Source: Enterobacter sp. ENT03 (GTDB lineage: Bacteria; Pseudomonadota; Gammaproteobacteria; Enterobacterales; Enterobacteriaceae). Taken from it: 42,414 nucleotides of DNA. The translations under genes were made by a program, and so were the position numbers. Location: the NCBI RefSeq assembly GCF_019218745.1, contig NZ_JAHUXA010000025.1, positions 1-42,414 of the forward strand, given 5' to 3'. Shown here one piece after another: positions 1 to 7,762 of the stretch; position 1 is the stretch's first letter; each line of letters starts with the position of its first letter. The notes beneath the pieces were generated by a model, which searched no databases, was not told the DNA's origin, and saw only the letters and a list, made by a program, of their open reading frames with translations.

Positions 1-72
1 CAGTCCACTGCATAAATCTACGTCACAGGCTGCAAGCCTGAGGCCGGGTACGGCATGTGGACTGCATGGCAG

Positions 73-92
73 AAAGAACCGGCCGGTTCTTT
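73..92. repeat. perfect 20-bp palindrome
   Basis: The 20 bases read the same on both strands (AAAGAACCGG followed by its reverse complement). As RNA this gives a GC-centred hairpin. It lies just downstream of the yabI stop codon, which is on the minus strand, so it could end that transcript. No long U-run follows, so the terminator role is inference. Confidence 0.5.
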
Positions 93-115
93 GTGCACGG
101 GAAGCATAATACAAG

Positions 116-142
116 GCCGGGTAAGCGTCAGCGCCACCCGGC
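116..142. repeat. REP-like palindromic element
   Basis: The arms GCCGGGT and ACCCGGC enclose a GC-rich centre. This is the usual layout of enterobacterial REP (BIME) units found between or after genes. It sits 10 bases beyond the yabI stop. A single unit is visible here. Confidence 0.6.
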
Positions 143-151
143 ATCACCCCG

Positions 152-922
152 TCAGTGACCGCTCACTACCTTCCCAAGGATCTCCACATACACCGGCATC
201 AGCGGGTGGCGGATCACCACCACGGTCGCCACTACCGCCACGCCCAGCAGCAGCGGGGCCACCCACAGCAGACGGGCGCGCGGCAGAAAACGCGTCAGCT
301 TGTCAGGACTGGTTTTTGCACTGCGCCACAGCCGCCAGCACATCCATGCCGCCAGCCACAACAACACCGCAGCCAGCAACAGCAACCATTTAAAGCCGCC
401 GCTCTGTTCGTCGGCGGGAATATCAATCGCCGCGCCAGCCAGAATACCCGGTAAAAAGTAGAACGGCGGCCAGAGCAGGCAGCCGATAATATTGGGCAGG
501 ATAAATTTCACCACCGGCAGATCCAGCATCCCTGCCACCATCGGCACCAGCGGACGGGTCGGCCCGACAAAGCGCCCGACGAGAATGGTAAACATGCTGT
601 GCTGATGCAGCGCATGCTCGGTTTTATCCAGCAGCGCTTTGTTTTTCTTTAAAAAGGACCAGCGGTGCAGCGGCTTTTTGAAGCGCCAGCCGAGCCAGAA
701 GGAGATCCAGTCACCCAGTAAACAGCCGACAATACCTGCCAGCCACGCATGCCAAAAATTGACCTCGCCGCTGCCAATCAGCGCCCCAAGCCCCGCCATC
801 ATCACCGTGCCGGGTAAAATCAGCCCGACTAATGCCAGCGACTCAAAGAAGGCCACCAGCGCAATAGCGATGAGGGAATACGCCGCCGACTGCGTAATAA
901 AATGTTCCAGAAATGCCTGCAT
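152..922 (-). CDS. yabI: DedA-family inner membrane protein YabI
   Basis: This 256-residue protein matches E. coli YabI (254 aa) almost throughout. The segment holding WRFKKPLHRWSFLKKNKALL and the VGRFVGPTRPLVP motif, typical of DedA (SNARE-associated) proteins, is conserved. Several hydrophobic segments are visible near residues 15-70, 140-165 and 175-200, with another close to the C-terminus. DedA proteins sit in the cytoplasmic membrane and are linked to lipid carrier recycling and proton-motive-force homeostasis; the exact substrate of YabI is not shown by the sequence. The Met start gives the same N-terminus as E. coli (MQAFLEHFITQS). Its position beside araC, read in the same direction, is the E. 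coli arrangement. Confidence 0.93.
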   Translation of the reverse strand: MQAFLEHFITQSAAYSLIAIALVAFFESLALVGLILPGTVMMAGLGALIGSGEVNFWHAWLAGIVGCLLGDWISFWLGWRFKKPLHRWSFLKKNKALLDKTEHALHQHSMFTILVGRFVGPTRPLVPMVAGMLDLPVVKFILPNIIGCLLWPPFYFLPGILAGAAIDIPADEQSGGFKWLLLLAAVLLWLAAWMCWRLWRSAKTSPDKLTRFLPRARLLWVAPLLLGVAVVATVVVIRHPLMPVYVEILGKVVSGH

Positions 923-989
923 AACCTGCCCGATAGAATGACGTAGTGAATAGTTTACTGGTTAAGTCAGACTATCGGACATGTCTTTT

Positions 990-1020
990 CGTTTCATTTT
1001 CGTTTCATTTACGTTTCATT
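990..1020. repeat. tandem 11-bp repeat at the araC stop
   Basis: The unit CGTTTCATTTT or CGTTTCATTTA occurs twice, followed by a third partial copy (CGTTTCATT). The partial copy runs into the araC stop codon (minus strand, 1016-1018). Slippage here could move the araC stop codon, and this AraC is 11 residues shorter than that of E. coli K-12. Confidence 0.6.
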
Positions 1021-1861
1021 CACATCCGGCACGAAATTCGCTTGGGCTGGCCCCGGTGCATTTTTTAAACACGCGGGAAAAATAGAGCTGATCTTCAAAG
1101 CCGACGTTGCGCCCGACGCTGGCAATCGGCATCCGCGTGGTGCTGAGCAACAGCTTGGCCTGGCTGATGCGCTGATCCTCGCGCCAGCTCAGCACACTGA
1201 CACCGAGCTGCTGGCGGAACAGGTGCGATAACCGCGACGGTGACAAACAAACATGCTGGGCGACGCTGGCGATGTCAAAGTGGCTGTCGGCCAGATGATC
1301 GCTGATGTACTGGCAGGCATCGCGCACGCGGTTATCCAGCGGTGGATGCAGGGACTCATTGATGGCTTCCATACGACGCAGCAGCACCTGCTCTAACAGG
1401 TTGATCGCCAGCAGCTCGGCGTAGCGCCCGGCGCTCTGCCCGGCATGGATAATCTGGTCGAACAGCTCGCTGAACGCCGCCTGGTGCGCTTCGTCGGGGC
1501 GAAAAATCCCGGTCTGGCCGAAAATCGTCGGCCACGCCAGCCACTCATGCCAGTAGGCGCGCGGACGGAAATAGACCCACTGGTGATACCACTCCCGCGC
1601 CTCGGGATGCCGTCCGTAATGGTGCACTTCGCCGGGCGGGAACAGCAGAATGTCGCCGGGACGGCAGACAAACTGTTTACCGTTGTTGTCGATGATCCCC
1701 TCGCCGCGCACCGTCAGATTGAGGATATAGCCCTTCATGCCCAGCGGCCGATCAACGAAAAAATCCAGGTAACCCTCGGCCTCAATCGGCGTTAATCCCG
1801 CCACCAGATGCGCGTTGAAAGAGTAGCCAGGCAGCAGCGGATCGTTTTGCGGTTCAGCCAT
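1016..1861 (-). CDS. araC: arabinose operon regulator AraC
   Basis: AraC binds L-arabinose and switches between repressing (araO2-araI1 looping) and activating (araI1-araI2) the araBAD promoter. The start was set at [15 protein letters not shown], matching E. coli [16 protein letters not shown] longer reading frame exists upstream, to 1897, but it would run into the leader. The arabinose-binding cupin domain covers about residues 20-165 ([19 protein letters not shown] is the core). Two helix-turn-helix units follow to about residue 280 ([20 protein letters not shown] and [20 protein letters not shown]). The protein ends at FRAGCE, giving 281 residues against 292 in E. coli K-12, a length I recall for Salmonella and Citrobacter. 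It is divergent from araB, with the control region between. Confidence 0.96.
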   Translation of the reverse strand: MAEPQNDPLLPGYSFNAHLVAGLTPIEAEGYLDFFVDRPLGMKGYILNLTVRGEGIIDNNGKQFVCRPGDILLFPPGEVHHYGRHPEAREWYHQWVYFRPRAYWHEWLAWPTIFGQTGIFRPDEAHQAAFSELFDQIIHAGQSAGRYAELLAINLLEQVLLRRMEAINESLHPPLDNRVRDACQYISDHLADSHFDIASVAQHVCLSPSRLSHLFRQQLGVSVLSWREDQRISQAKLLLSTTRMPIASVGRNVGFEDQLYFSRVFKKCTGASPSEFRAGCE

Positions 1862-1890
1862 AATGGCAATACTCCGGGTGTCATTAGAGG

Positions 1891-1912
1891 AAACCAATTG
1901 TCCATATTGTGA
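1891..1912. promoter_or_regulatory. araO2 distal AraC operator
   Basis: The stretch containing AAACCAATTGTCCATATTG matches E. coli araO2, the upstream half-site in the araC leader used for DNA looping. It lies about 210 bases from araI1, the E. coli spacing. The site assignment comes from remembered E. coli sequence. Confidence 0.75.
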
Positions 1913-2027
1913 TTTGTATCATCAAATCCGCCAGCGGATCCTTCCACCGGTAAATCAGCGCTCACCAACCCCGCCAGATAAAAGCACTTTGCGCGGTTTT
2001 GTTTCTACACAACGGCAAAAAAGGCTT

Positions 2028-2062
2028 AACAAAAGTGTCTATAAAGCCAGGTGGAATGTCCA
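2028..2062. promoter_or_regulatory. araO1 operator region (araC autoregulation)
   Basis: The stretch beginning AACAAAAGTGTCTATAA corresponds to E. coli araO1, where AraC represses its own promoter. The second half diverges from E. coli (GCCAGGTGGAATG instead of TCACGGCAGAAAAG), so the boundaries are approximate. Confidence 0.6.
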
Positions 2063-2067
2063 CATTG

Positions 2068-2092
2068 ATTATTTGCACAGCGTCACACTTTG
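2068..2092. promoter_or_regulatory. CRP site of the ara control region
   Basis: ATTATTTGCACAGCGTCACA lies just upstream of araI1 and differs from the E. coli CRP site by one base (CAG for CGG). It accounts for catabolite control of araBAD and araC. Confidence 0.8.
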
Positions 2093-2100
2093 CCATGCCA

Positions 2101-2164
2101 TAGCATTTTTATCCATAAGATTAGCGGATCCTGCCTGACCCTTTCCGGCGTCTGTCACTAATGT
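2101..2164 (+). promoter_or_regulatory. araI1-araI2 and the araBAD promoter
   Basis: araI1 (TAGCATTTTTATCCATA, 2101-2117) is identical to E. coli. araI2 (2122-2138) differs at one base (G for A in TAGCGGATCCTGCCTGA). araI2 overlaps a -35 box CTGACC at 2135-2140. An 18-base spacer leads to a -10 box TAATGT at 2159-2164 (TACTGT in E. coli). Together with araO2 and the CRP site this explains the 337-base gap between araC and araB. Confidence 0.88.
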
Positions 2165-2198
2165 TTCTCCATACGCTCATTCTTGATGGAGTTACACG

Positions 2199-3893
2199 AT
2201 GGCAATTGCAATTGGCCTCGATTTTGGCAGCGATTCAGTACGCGCCCTGGCCGTGGACAGCGTCAGCGGCGAAGAGATCGCCACCAGCGTCGAATGGTAT
2301 CCGCGCTGGCAGGAAGGACGTTACTGCGACGCCCCCCACAATCAGTTTCGCCACCACCCGCGCGACTATATCGAGTCGATGGAAGCCGCGCTGAAAAGCG
2401 TGCTGGCGGCACTGAGCGCAGAACAGCGCGCGCAGGTCAGCGGTATTGGCGTGGACAGTACCGGCTCCACCCCCGCGCCGATTGATGCCGAAGGCCGTGT
2501 GCTGGCCCTGCGCCCGGAGTTCGCCGATAACCCGAACGCCATGTTCGTGCTGTGGAAAGATCACACCGCCGTCGAAGAAGCCGAAGCCATTACCCGCCTG
2601 TGCCATACCGCCGGAAAAGTGGATTACTCCCGCTATATCGGCGGTATTTACTCCAGCGAATGGTTCTGGGCGAAGATCCTGCATGTGACCCGCGCCGATG
2701 CTGCGGTGGCGCAGGCCGCCGCCTCGTGGATCGAGCTGTGCGACTGGATCCCCGCCCTGCTCTCCGACACCACCCGCCCGCAGGCGATCCGCCGTGGGCG
2801 TTGCAGCGCTGGTCATAAATCCCTGTGGCATGAAAGCTGGGGCGGCTTACCCCCTGCCAGCTTCTTTGATGAGCTTGATCCGCTGATCAACAAACACCTC
2901 AGCTACCCGATGTTTACCGATACCTATACCGCCGATATTCCGGTGGGCACGCTCAGCGCCGAGTGGGCGCAGCGTCTTGGTCTGCCGCAAAGCGTGGTGA
3001 TCGCCGGCGGCGCGTTCGACTGCCATATGGGCGCGGTGGGCGCGGGCGCACAGCCAAATACGCTGGTGAAAGTGATCGGCACCTCTACCTGCGACATCCT
3101 GATCGCCGATAAACCCAGCGTCGGTGAACGCGCGGTGAAAGGCATCTGCGGTCAGGTTGACGGCAGCGTGGTGCCGGACTTTATCGGCCTTGAAGCCGGG
3201 CAATCCGCCTTTGGCGATATTTACGCCTGGTTTGGCCGCATTCTCGGCTGGCCGCTGGAGCAGCTGGCGCTGCAACATCCCGAGCTGAAAACGCAGATCC
3301 GCGCCAGCCAGAAACAGCTGTTACCAGCGCTCACCCAGGCATGGGCGGATAACCCGTCGCTGGATCATCTGCCGGTCATTCTCGACTGGTTTAACGGCCG
3401 CCGCACGCCGGATGCGAACCAACGTCTGAAAGGCGTGATCACCGATCTGAATCTTGCCACCGACGCTCCGCTGCTGTTCGGCGGGCTGGTGGCTGCCACC
3501 GCCTTTGGCGCGCGCGCCATTATGGAGTGCTTTACCGAACAGGGCATCGCGGTGAACAACGTGATGGCGCTGGGCGGCATCGCCCGTAAAAACCGCGTCA
3601 TCATGCAGGCCTGCTGCGACGTGTTAAACCGTCCGTTGCAGATTGTCGCCTCCGATCAGTGCTGCGCCCTTGGGGCGGCTATTTTTGCCGCCGTGGCAGC
3701 GGGCGATCACCCGGATATTCCGACCGCCCAGCAGTCGATGGCCAGCCGCATCGAAAATACCCTGCAACCGGATCCGCGCCAGGCGCAACGTTTTGAACAG
3801 CTCTATCGCCGCTATCAACGTTGGGCGGTCAGCGCCGAACAACACTATCTCCCTTCAGCTGCCCCCGCATCGCAGGCAGCGCTGACTCATTAA
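2199..3893 (+). CDS. araB: ribulokinase AraB
   Basis: AraB phosphorylates L-ribulose with ATP to L-ribulose 5-phosphate, the second step of arabinose catabolism in the cytoplasm. The 564-residue protein has the FGGY sugar-kinase layout. An N-terminal phosphate-binding start ([16 protein letters not shown], residues 3-18) is followed by the C-terminal ATP-site motifs, including [20 protein letters not shown] near residue 455. The length is close to the 566 of E. coli. The ATG follows a GGAG Shine-Dalgarno in the leader after the arabinose promoter. It is the first gene of araBAD, with araA starting 11 bases after its stop. Confidence 0.97.
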   Translation: MAIAIGLDFGSDSVRALAVDSVSGEEIATSVEWYPRWQEGRYCDAPHNQFRHHPRDYIESMEAALKSVLAALSAEQRAQVSGIGVDSTGSTPAPIDAEGRVLALRPEFADNPNAMFVLWKDHTAVEEAEAITRLCHTAGKVDYSRYIGGIYSSEWFWAKILHVTRADAAVAQAAASWIELCDWIPALLSDTTRPQAIRRGRCSAGHKSLWHESWGGLPPASFFDELDPLINKHLSYPMFTDTYTADIPVGTLSAEWAQRLGLPQSVVIAGGAFDCHMGAVGAGAQPNTLVKVIGTSTCDILIADKPSVGERAVKGICGQVDGSVVPDFIGLEAGQSAFGDIYAWFGRILGWPLEQLALQHPELKTQIRASQKQLLPALTQAWADNPSLDHLPVILDWFNGRRTPDANQRLKGVITDLNLATDAPLLFGGLVAATAFGARAIMECFTEQGIAVNNVMALGGIARKNRVIMQACCDVLNRPLQIVASDQCCALGAAIFAAVAAGDHPDIPTAQQSMASRIENTLQPDPRQAQRFEQLYRRYQRWAVSAEQHYLPSAAPASQAALTH

Positions 3894-3904
3894 GGACACG
3901 ATAA

Positions 3905-5407
3905 ATGACCGTATTCGATAACTATGAAGTGTGGTTTGTGATTGGCAGCCAACATCTGTATGGCCCGGAAGCGCTGCGCCAGGTCACTACCCATGCGGAA
4001 CAGGTGGTGAACGCCCTCAATAAAGAGGCGAAACTGCCGTGCAAAATGGTGCTGAAACCGCTTGGCACCACGCCGGATGAGATCACCGCGATTTGCCGCG
4101 ACGCCAACTATGACGACAAGTGCGCGGGTCTGGTGGTGTGGCTGCACACCTTCTCCCCGGCCAAAATGTGGATCAACGGCCTGACCATCCTCAATAAACC
4201 GCTGTTGCAGTTCCATACCCAGTTCAATGCGGGCCTGCCGTGGGACAGCATTGATATGGACTTTATGAACCTCAACCAGACCGCGCACGGTGGCCGTGAG
4301 TTTGGCTTTATCGGCGCGCGTATGCGTCAACAGCACAGCGTGGTGACCGGCCACTGGCAGGATCAAAAGGCCCAGCAGCGCATCGGCGCGTGGATGCGTC
4401 ACGCGGTATCAAAACAGGATACCCGTCATCTGAAAGTGTGCCGTTTTGGCGACAACATGCGTGAAGTGGCAGTGACCGACGGGGATAAAGTCGCCGCGCA
4501 AATCAAATTCGGCTTCTCGGTGAATACCTGGGCGGTGGGCGATCTGGTGCAGGTGGTAAACAGCATCAGCGATGGCGATGTCAACGCGCTGGTGGACGAA
4601 TATGAAAGCAGCTACCGCCTGACCCCGGCGGCGCAGATCAACGGCGATAAACGCCAGAACGTTATCGACGCCGCACGCATCGAACTGGGCATGAAACGCT
4701 TCCTCGAACAGGGCGGATTCCACGCTTTCACTACCACCTTTGAAGATCTGCACGGTTTAAAACAGCTGCCAGGCCTGGCGGTGCAGCGTCTGATGCAGCA
4801 GGGCTACGGCTTTGCCGGTGAAGGCGACTGGAAGACCGCCGCACTGCTGCGCATCATGAAGGTGATGGCGACCGGTCTGCCGGGCGGCACCTCCTTTATG
4901 GAGGATTACACCTACCACTTTGAGAACGGCAACGATCTGGTGCTCGGCTCGCACATGCTGGAAGTGTGCCCGACCATCGCGCAGGACGAAAAACCGATCC
5001 TCGACGTGCAGTATCTGGGTATCGGTGGCAAAGCCGATCCGGCGCGTCTGATCTTCTCCACCAAAACGGGTCCGGCGATCAACGCCAGCCTGATCGATCT
5101 GGGGGATCGTTTCCGTCTGCTGGTGAACTGCGTCGATTCTGTCGCGGCCCCGCACGCGCTGCCGAAGCTGCCGGTCGCTAACGCCCTGTGGAAAGCCCAG
5201 CCGGATCTGCCAACCGCCTCGGAAGCCTGGATCATCGCCGGCGGCGCGCACCATACCGTCTTCAGCCATGCGCTGGATCTGAACGATATGCGCCAGTTCA
5301 GCGAACTGCATGGTATCGAACTGACGGTCATCGACAACGACACCCGCCTGCCCGCGTTCAAAGACGCGCTGCGCTGGAACGAGGTCTATTACGGTTCGAA
5401 ACGTTAA
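3905..5407 (+). CDS. araA: L-arabinose isomerase AraA
   Basis: AraA converts L-arabinose to L-ribulose, the first step of the pathway, using manganese. The 500-residue protein has the family's full length and opens with the conserved nucleus [37 protein letters not shown] and LEDYTYHF-type segments (here [20 protein letters not shown], around residue 335) line the active site in the family. A Shine-Dalgarno AAGGACACG precedes the ATG 11 bases after araB. It is separated from araD by a 162-base repeat-rich spacer, which may lower or protect distal expression, as REP elements do at the same place in E. coli. Confidence 0.98.
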   Translation: MTVFDNYEVWFVIGSQHLYGPEALRQVTTHAEQVVNALNKEAKLPCKMVLKPLGTTPDEITAICRDANYDDKCAGLVVWLHTFSPAKMWINGLTILNKPLLQFHTQFNAGLPWDSIDMDFMNLNQTAHGGREFGFIGARMRQQHSVVTGHWQDQKAQQRIGAWMRHAVSKQDTRHLKVCRFGDNMREVAVTDGDKVAAQIKFGFSVNTWAVGDLVQVVNSISDGDVNALVDEYESSYRLTPAAQINGDKRQNVIDAARIELGMKRFLEQGGFHAFTTTFEDLHGLKQLPGLAVQRLMQQGYGFAGEGDWKTAALLRIMKVMATGLPGGTSFMEDYTYHFENGNDLVLGSHMLEVCPTIAQDEKPILDVQYLGIGGKADPARLIFSTKTGPAINASLIDLGDRFRLLVNCVDSVAAPHALPKLPVANALWKAQPDLPTASEAWIIAGGAHHTVFSHALDLNDMRQFSELHGIELTVIDNDTRLPAFKDALRWNEVYYGSKR

Positions 5408-5410
5408 TCC

Positions 5411-5552
5411 TTATCCCTCACCCCGGCCCTCTCCCCAGGGAGAGGGGGAAAAACAAGCCTGCACGATCTGTCCCCCCTCCCCCCGGGAGAGGGGAAAACA
5501 AGCCCGCAGGATCTGTCCCCTCTCCCTCCGGGAGAGGGTTAGGGTGAGGGGA
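5411..5552. repeat. CTCTCCC-type inverted repeat cluster in the araA-araD spacer
   Basis: Three GC-rich hairpin units of the form CCCTCTCCC-loop-GGGAGAGGG occur in a row. Two spacer copies related to AAACAAGCC(T/C)GCA(C/G)GATCTGT separate them. The outer arms CCCTCACCCCGGCC and GGTTAGGGTGAGGGG are complementary in part, so the whole spacer can fold. The same repeat family appears at 23028-23108. Confidence 0.75.
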
Positions 5553-5569
5553 AAATGGTGGAGTAAAAT

Positions 5570-6265
5570 ATGTTAGAGGATCTCAAACGTCAGGTACTCG
5601 ACGCCAACCTGGCGCTGCCAAAGCACAATCTGGTGACGCTCACCTGGGGTAACGTCAGCGCCGTGGATCGCGAGCGCGGGGTGTTTGTCATCAAACCGTC
5701 CGGTGTCGATTACAGCGTGATGACCGCCGAAGACATGGTGGTGGTCAGCATTGAAACCGGTGAAGTGGTCGAAGGTAACAAAAAGCCTTCGTCCGATACG
5801 CCGACCCATCGCCTGCTGTATCAGGCTTTTCCGTCCATCGGCGGCATTGTGCATACCCATTCGCGCCACGCCACCATCTGGGCGCAGGCGGGAAAATCCA
5901 TCCCGGCGACGGGCACCACCCACGCCGACTATTTCTATGGCGCGATCCCTTGCACCCGCAAAATGACCGATGCGGAAATCAACGGTGAATACGAGTGGGA
6001 AACGGGTAACGTGATCGTCGAAACCTTCACCTCACAGGGGATCGATGCCGCACAAATGCCCGGCGTATTAGTGCATTCCCACGGCCCCTTTGCGTGGGGA
6101 AAAAATGCCGACGACGCGGTGCATAACGCCATCGTGCTGGAAGAAGTCGCCTATATGGGCATTTTCAGCCGCCAGTTGACGCCGGACCTGCCCGCGATGC
6201 AGCAGACGCTGCTGGATAAACACTATCTGCGCAAGCACGGCGCAAAAGCGTATTACGGGCAGTAA
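5570..6265 (+). CDS. araD: L-ribulose-5-phosphate 4-epimerase AraD
   Basis: AraD converts L-ribulose 5-phosphate to D-xylulose 5-phosphate, feeding the pentose phosphate pathway. The 231-residue protein has the usual length and the class II aldolase/epimerase fold. Zinc ligands lie in [15 protein letters not shown] (about residues 94-108) and in [13 protein letters not shown] (about residues 166-178). The substrate loop [10 protein letters not shown] is near residue 43. The start follows a GTGGAG Shine-Dalgarno. It is the last gene of araBAD, and a hairpin follows its stop within 10 bases. Confidence 0.97.
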   Translation: MLEDLKRQVLDANLALPKHNLVTLTWGNVSAVDRERGVFVIKPSGVDYSVMTAEDMVVVSIETGEVVEGNKKPSSDTPTHRLLYQAFPSIGGIVHTHSRHATIWAQAGKSIPATGTTHADYFYGAIPCTRKMTDAEINGEYEWETGNVIVETFTSQGIDAAQMPGVLVHSHGPFAWGKNADDAVHNAIVLEEVAYMGIFSRQLTPDLPAMQQTLLDKHYLRKHGAKAYYGQ

Positions 6266-6274
6266 TTGCATTGT

Positions 6275-6300
6275 GGTGCATGTATTACATGCACCTTTAA
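6275..6300 (+). terminator. hairpin after araD
   Basis: The arms GGTGCATGT and ACATGCACC form a 9-bp stem with a 3-base loop at 6275-6295. A short TTTAAT follows, so this is a weak intrinsic terminator for araBAD. It is the only such structure before the next gene. Confidence 0.55.
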
Positions 6301-6404
6301 TCATCCATCATCCCTATGAATTAATTGATACTACCAATAGAAATATAGAATTTGTCGCGCCGTTCTCTGAGTGCTATAAAAACGCATCTGAGGAGAGGTG
6401 CTAA

Positions 6405-7262
6405 ATGAGCAAACGGAATGATATTACGGATGGTATATTTGCCACGACGAAAAATACTGGCTTAATATACACGAAAAAATTGGGCTGGATAGATTTGGGT
6501 CATGCACAGGGTAATGATGCTCGTATCTTGAAAAGGAAATTAGAACAGGAACGCGGGTCAAAATATTACAAACAGTTTAACGGTCGATACTTTCCGGTGA
6601 CTTACCATCAGGAGATGACCAAGAGGACAAACCTCGTTGGAATTGACTTAGATTTTCAAACAGGCGTTTTTACAGAAGTGATGGTTCGCTCTTCACTTTC
6701 ACCAGCCTTGTTAGCACGCGTTGCGCTGACAATGATGTACGGTACCGCTAAAAGGTTTGAAGCATGGCAGAATGCATTCTTCTTCAATTGGTTTACCGAT
6801 AGCGGTTTTAGCGCCGAGGATCTGGTTTCTGATCTCGTGGGATTCTATCGCGTCTTTGGCACGGGCCCCGACCCGCTATGGCTCGCAAATCCCGTCGATT
6901 ACCAAACAGCATTGCAAATATGGGATGCGGGTGATCCTGTAGGTCGTTATAAAAATACACAATTTTCACCTTTGTTGTTCCATACAACACCCCCTTTTAA
7001 CTATGCTCACCCTCGCAGGATCCCTCTACCGGAATGGTTAAGTTACATTAAACCCTTAAATAAAGACTTTACTGGTATTCTTCACAACACGTTCAGGCAT
7101 AAACCTTATGATAATTTCTTCGGTAACAACTCCACATTAAAACATGAGCTTTACGGATCTGTTTCTTTAACTGCCCGCGATTATTTCCCTGGGTCCCCCT
7201 CTGAACGCCCATTATTCTTTTTACTTAACCCGCACTCACCTGTAGTGACCTTCAAAAAATGA
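6405..7262 (+). CDS. protein of unknown function, possibly DUF4056-like
   Basis: The protein has 285 residues. I do not recognise it securely. The opening TGLIYTKKLGWIDLGHA around residues 17-33 recalls the start of DUF4056-type proteins, but I cannot confirm this. No signal peptide or clear membrane segment is visible. The ATG follows a good GAGGAG Shine-Dalgarno (ending 9 bases before it). Base composition is clearly more AT-rich than the flanking ara and polB genes, which suggests acquisition. It is translationally coupled to the next gene: its TGA stop overlaps the ATG there (ATGA). E. coli K-12 has neither gene between araD and polB. Confidence 0.7.
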   Translation: MSKRNDITDGIFATTKNTGLIYTKKLGWIDLGHAQGNDARILKRKLEQERGSKYYKQFNGRYFPVTYHQEMTKRTNLVGIDLDFQTGVFTEVMVRSSLSPALLARVALTMMYGTAKRFEAWQNAFFFNWFTDSGFSAEDLVSDLVGFYRVFGTGPDPLWLANPVDYQTALQIWDAGDPVGRYKNTQFSPLLFHTTPPFNYAHPRRIPLPEWLSYIKPLNKDFTGILHNTFRHKPYDNFFGNNSTLKHELYGSVSLTARDYFPGSPSERPLFFLLNPHSPVVTFKK

Positions 7263-7681
7263 AAAGGAAATTATCCATCATTTTATTTATCATCATTCTG
7301 CTGGTCGTTGCTTTAGCGGGATGGATCGCAGTTCCTTTAAAGGATCATCAATATAAAGTCAGCGATACATTATCCTACTGGTTTTATACACCGGATACGT
7401 TAAAAAGGATCCACTCTCATCTAAACCTTGTAGACTTTGAATATAGCTACGATATTGACGATCAGAGAACGCTACTGGTTATGACATGGAAAAAAGCAGG
7501 CAATCTCGGCGCTCTTGAAAAAGAATTGCAAAATTTCCTGCTAACGGCCGGGCAAGTAACACAATACAACTGTGCATGGACTTATAACGACCCCAATGAC
7601 GCCTCCAGCCATTACGAGCGCTATTGTCTGAATCGACGATCGGATACGCTGGAACTTGAGTATTATAAAATTGAAAAATAA
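7259..7681 (+). CDS. small membrane-anchored protein of unknown function
   Basis: The 140-residue protein has one strong N-terminal hydrophobic segment (about residues 5-26, SIILFIIILLVVALAGWIAV) after a KRK start. This reads as a signal anchor, leaving about 115 residues in the periplasm. Two cysteines (in YNCAWTY and ERYCLNR) could form a disulfide there. The start overlaps the stop of the preceding gene by four bases, so the two are made together. The coding sequence is AT-rich like its partner. I cannot assign a family. Confidence 0.7.
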   Translation: MKRKLSIILFIIILLVVALAGWIAVPLKDHQYKVSDTLSYWFYTPDTLKRIHSHLNLVDFEYSYDIDDQRTLLVMTWKKAGNLGALEKELQNFLLTAGQVTQYNCAWTYNDPNDASSHYERYCLNRRSDTLELEYYKIEK

Positions 7682-7689
7682 TCAAAACA

Positions 7690-7705
7690 CTGTATAAAAC
7701 ACCAG
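7690..7705. promoter_or_regulatory. LexA box upstream of polB
   Basis: CTGTATAAAACACCAG fits the SOS box CTGT-N8-ACAG with one mismatch (CCAG). The E. coli polB (dinA) box is CTGTATAAAACCACAG, so the left 11 bases are identical. It lies 58 bases before the polB GTG start and upstream of a TATAAT at 7726-7731. Confidence 0.75.
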
Positions 7706-7718
7706 CACCCACCACCAA

Positions 7719-7748
7719 ACCAGGCTATAATTACGCCTGGTATATTTT
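7719..7748 (+). terminator. hairpin with T-run inside the polB leader
   Basis: ACCAGGC and GCCTGGT form a 7-bp stem followed by ATATTTTTA. It can end the upstream two-gene operon. The loop contains the TATAAT that I read as the polB -10 box, so terminator and promoter overlap. Confidence 0.5.
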
Positions 7749-7762
7749 TATGAGAGCACGGT

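Noticed and set aside
5411..5552. Possible CRISPR array in the araA-araD spacer
   Set aside because: The units are hairpins with variable lengths and almost identical spacers; there is no regular repeat-spacer unit.
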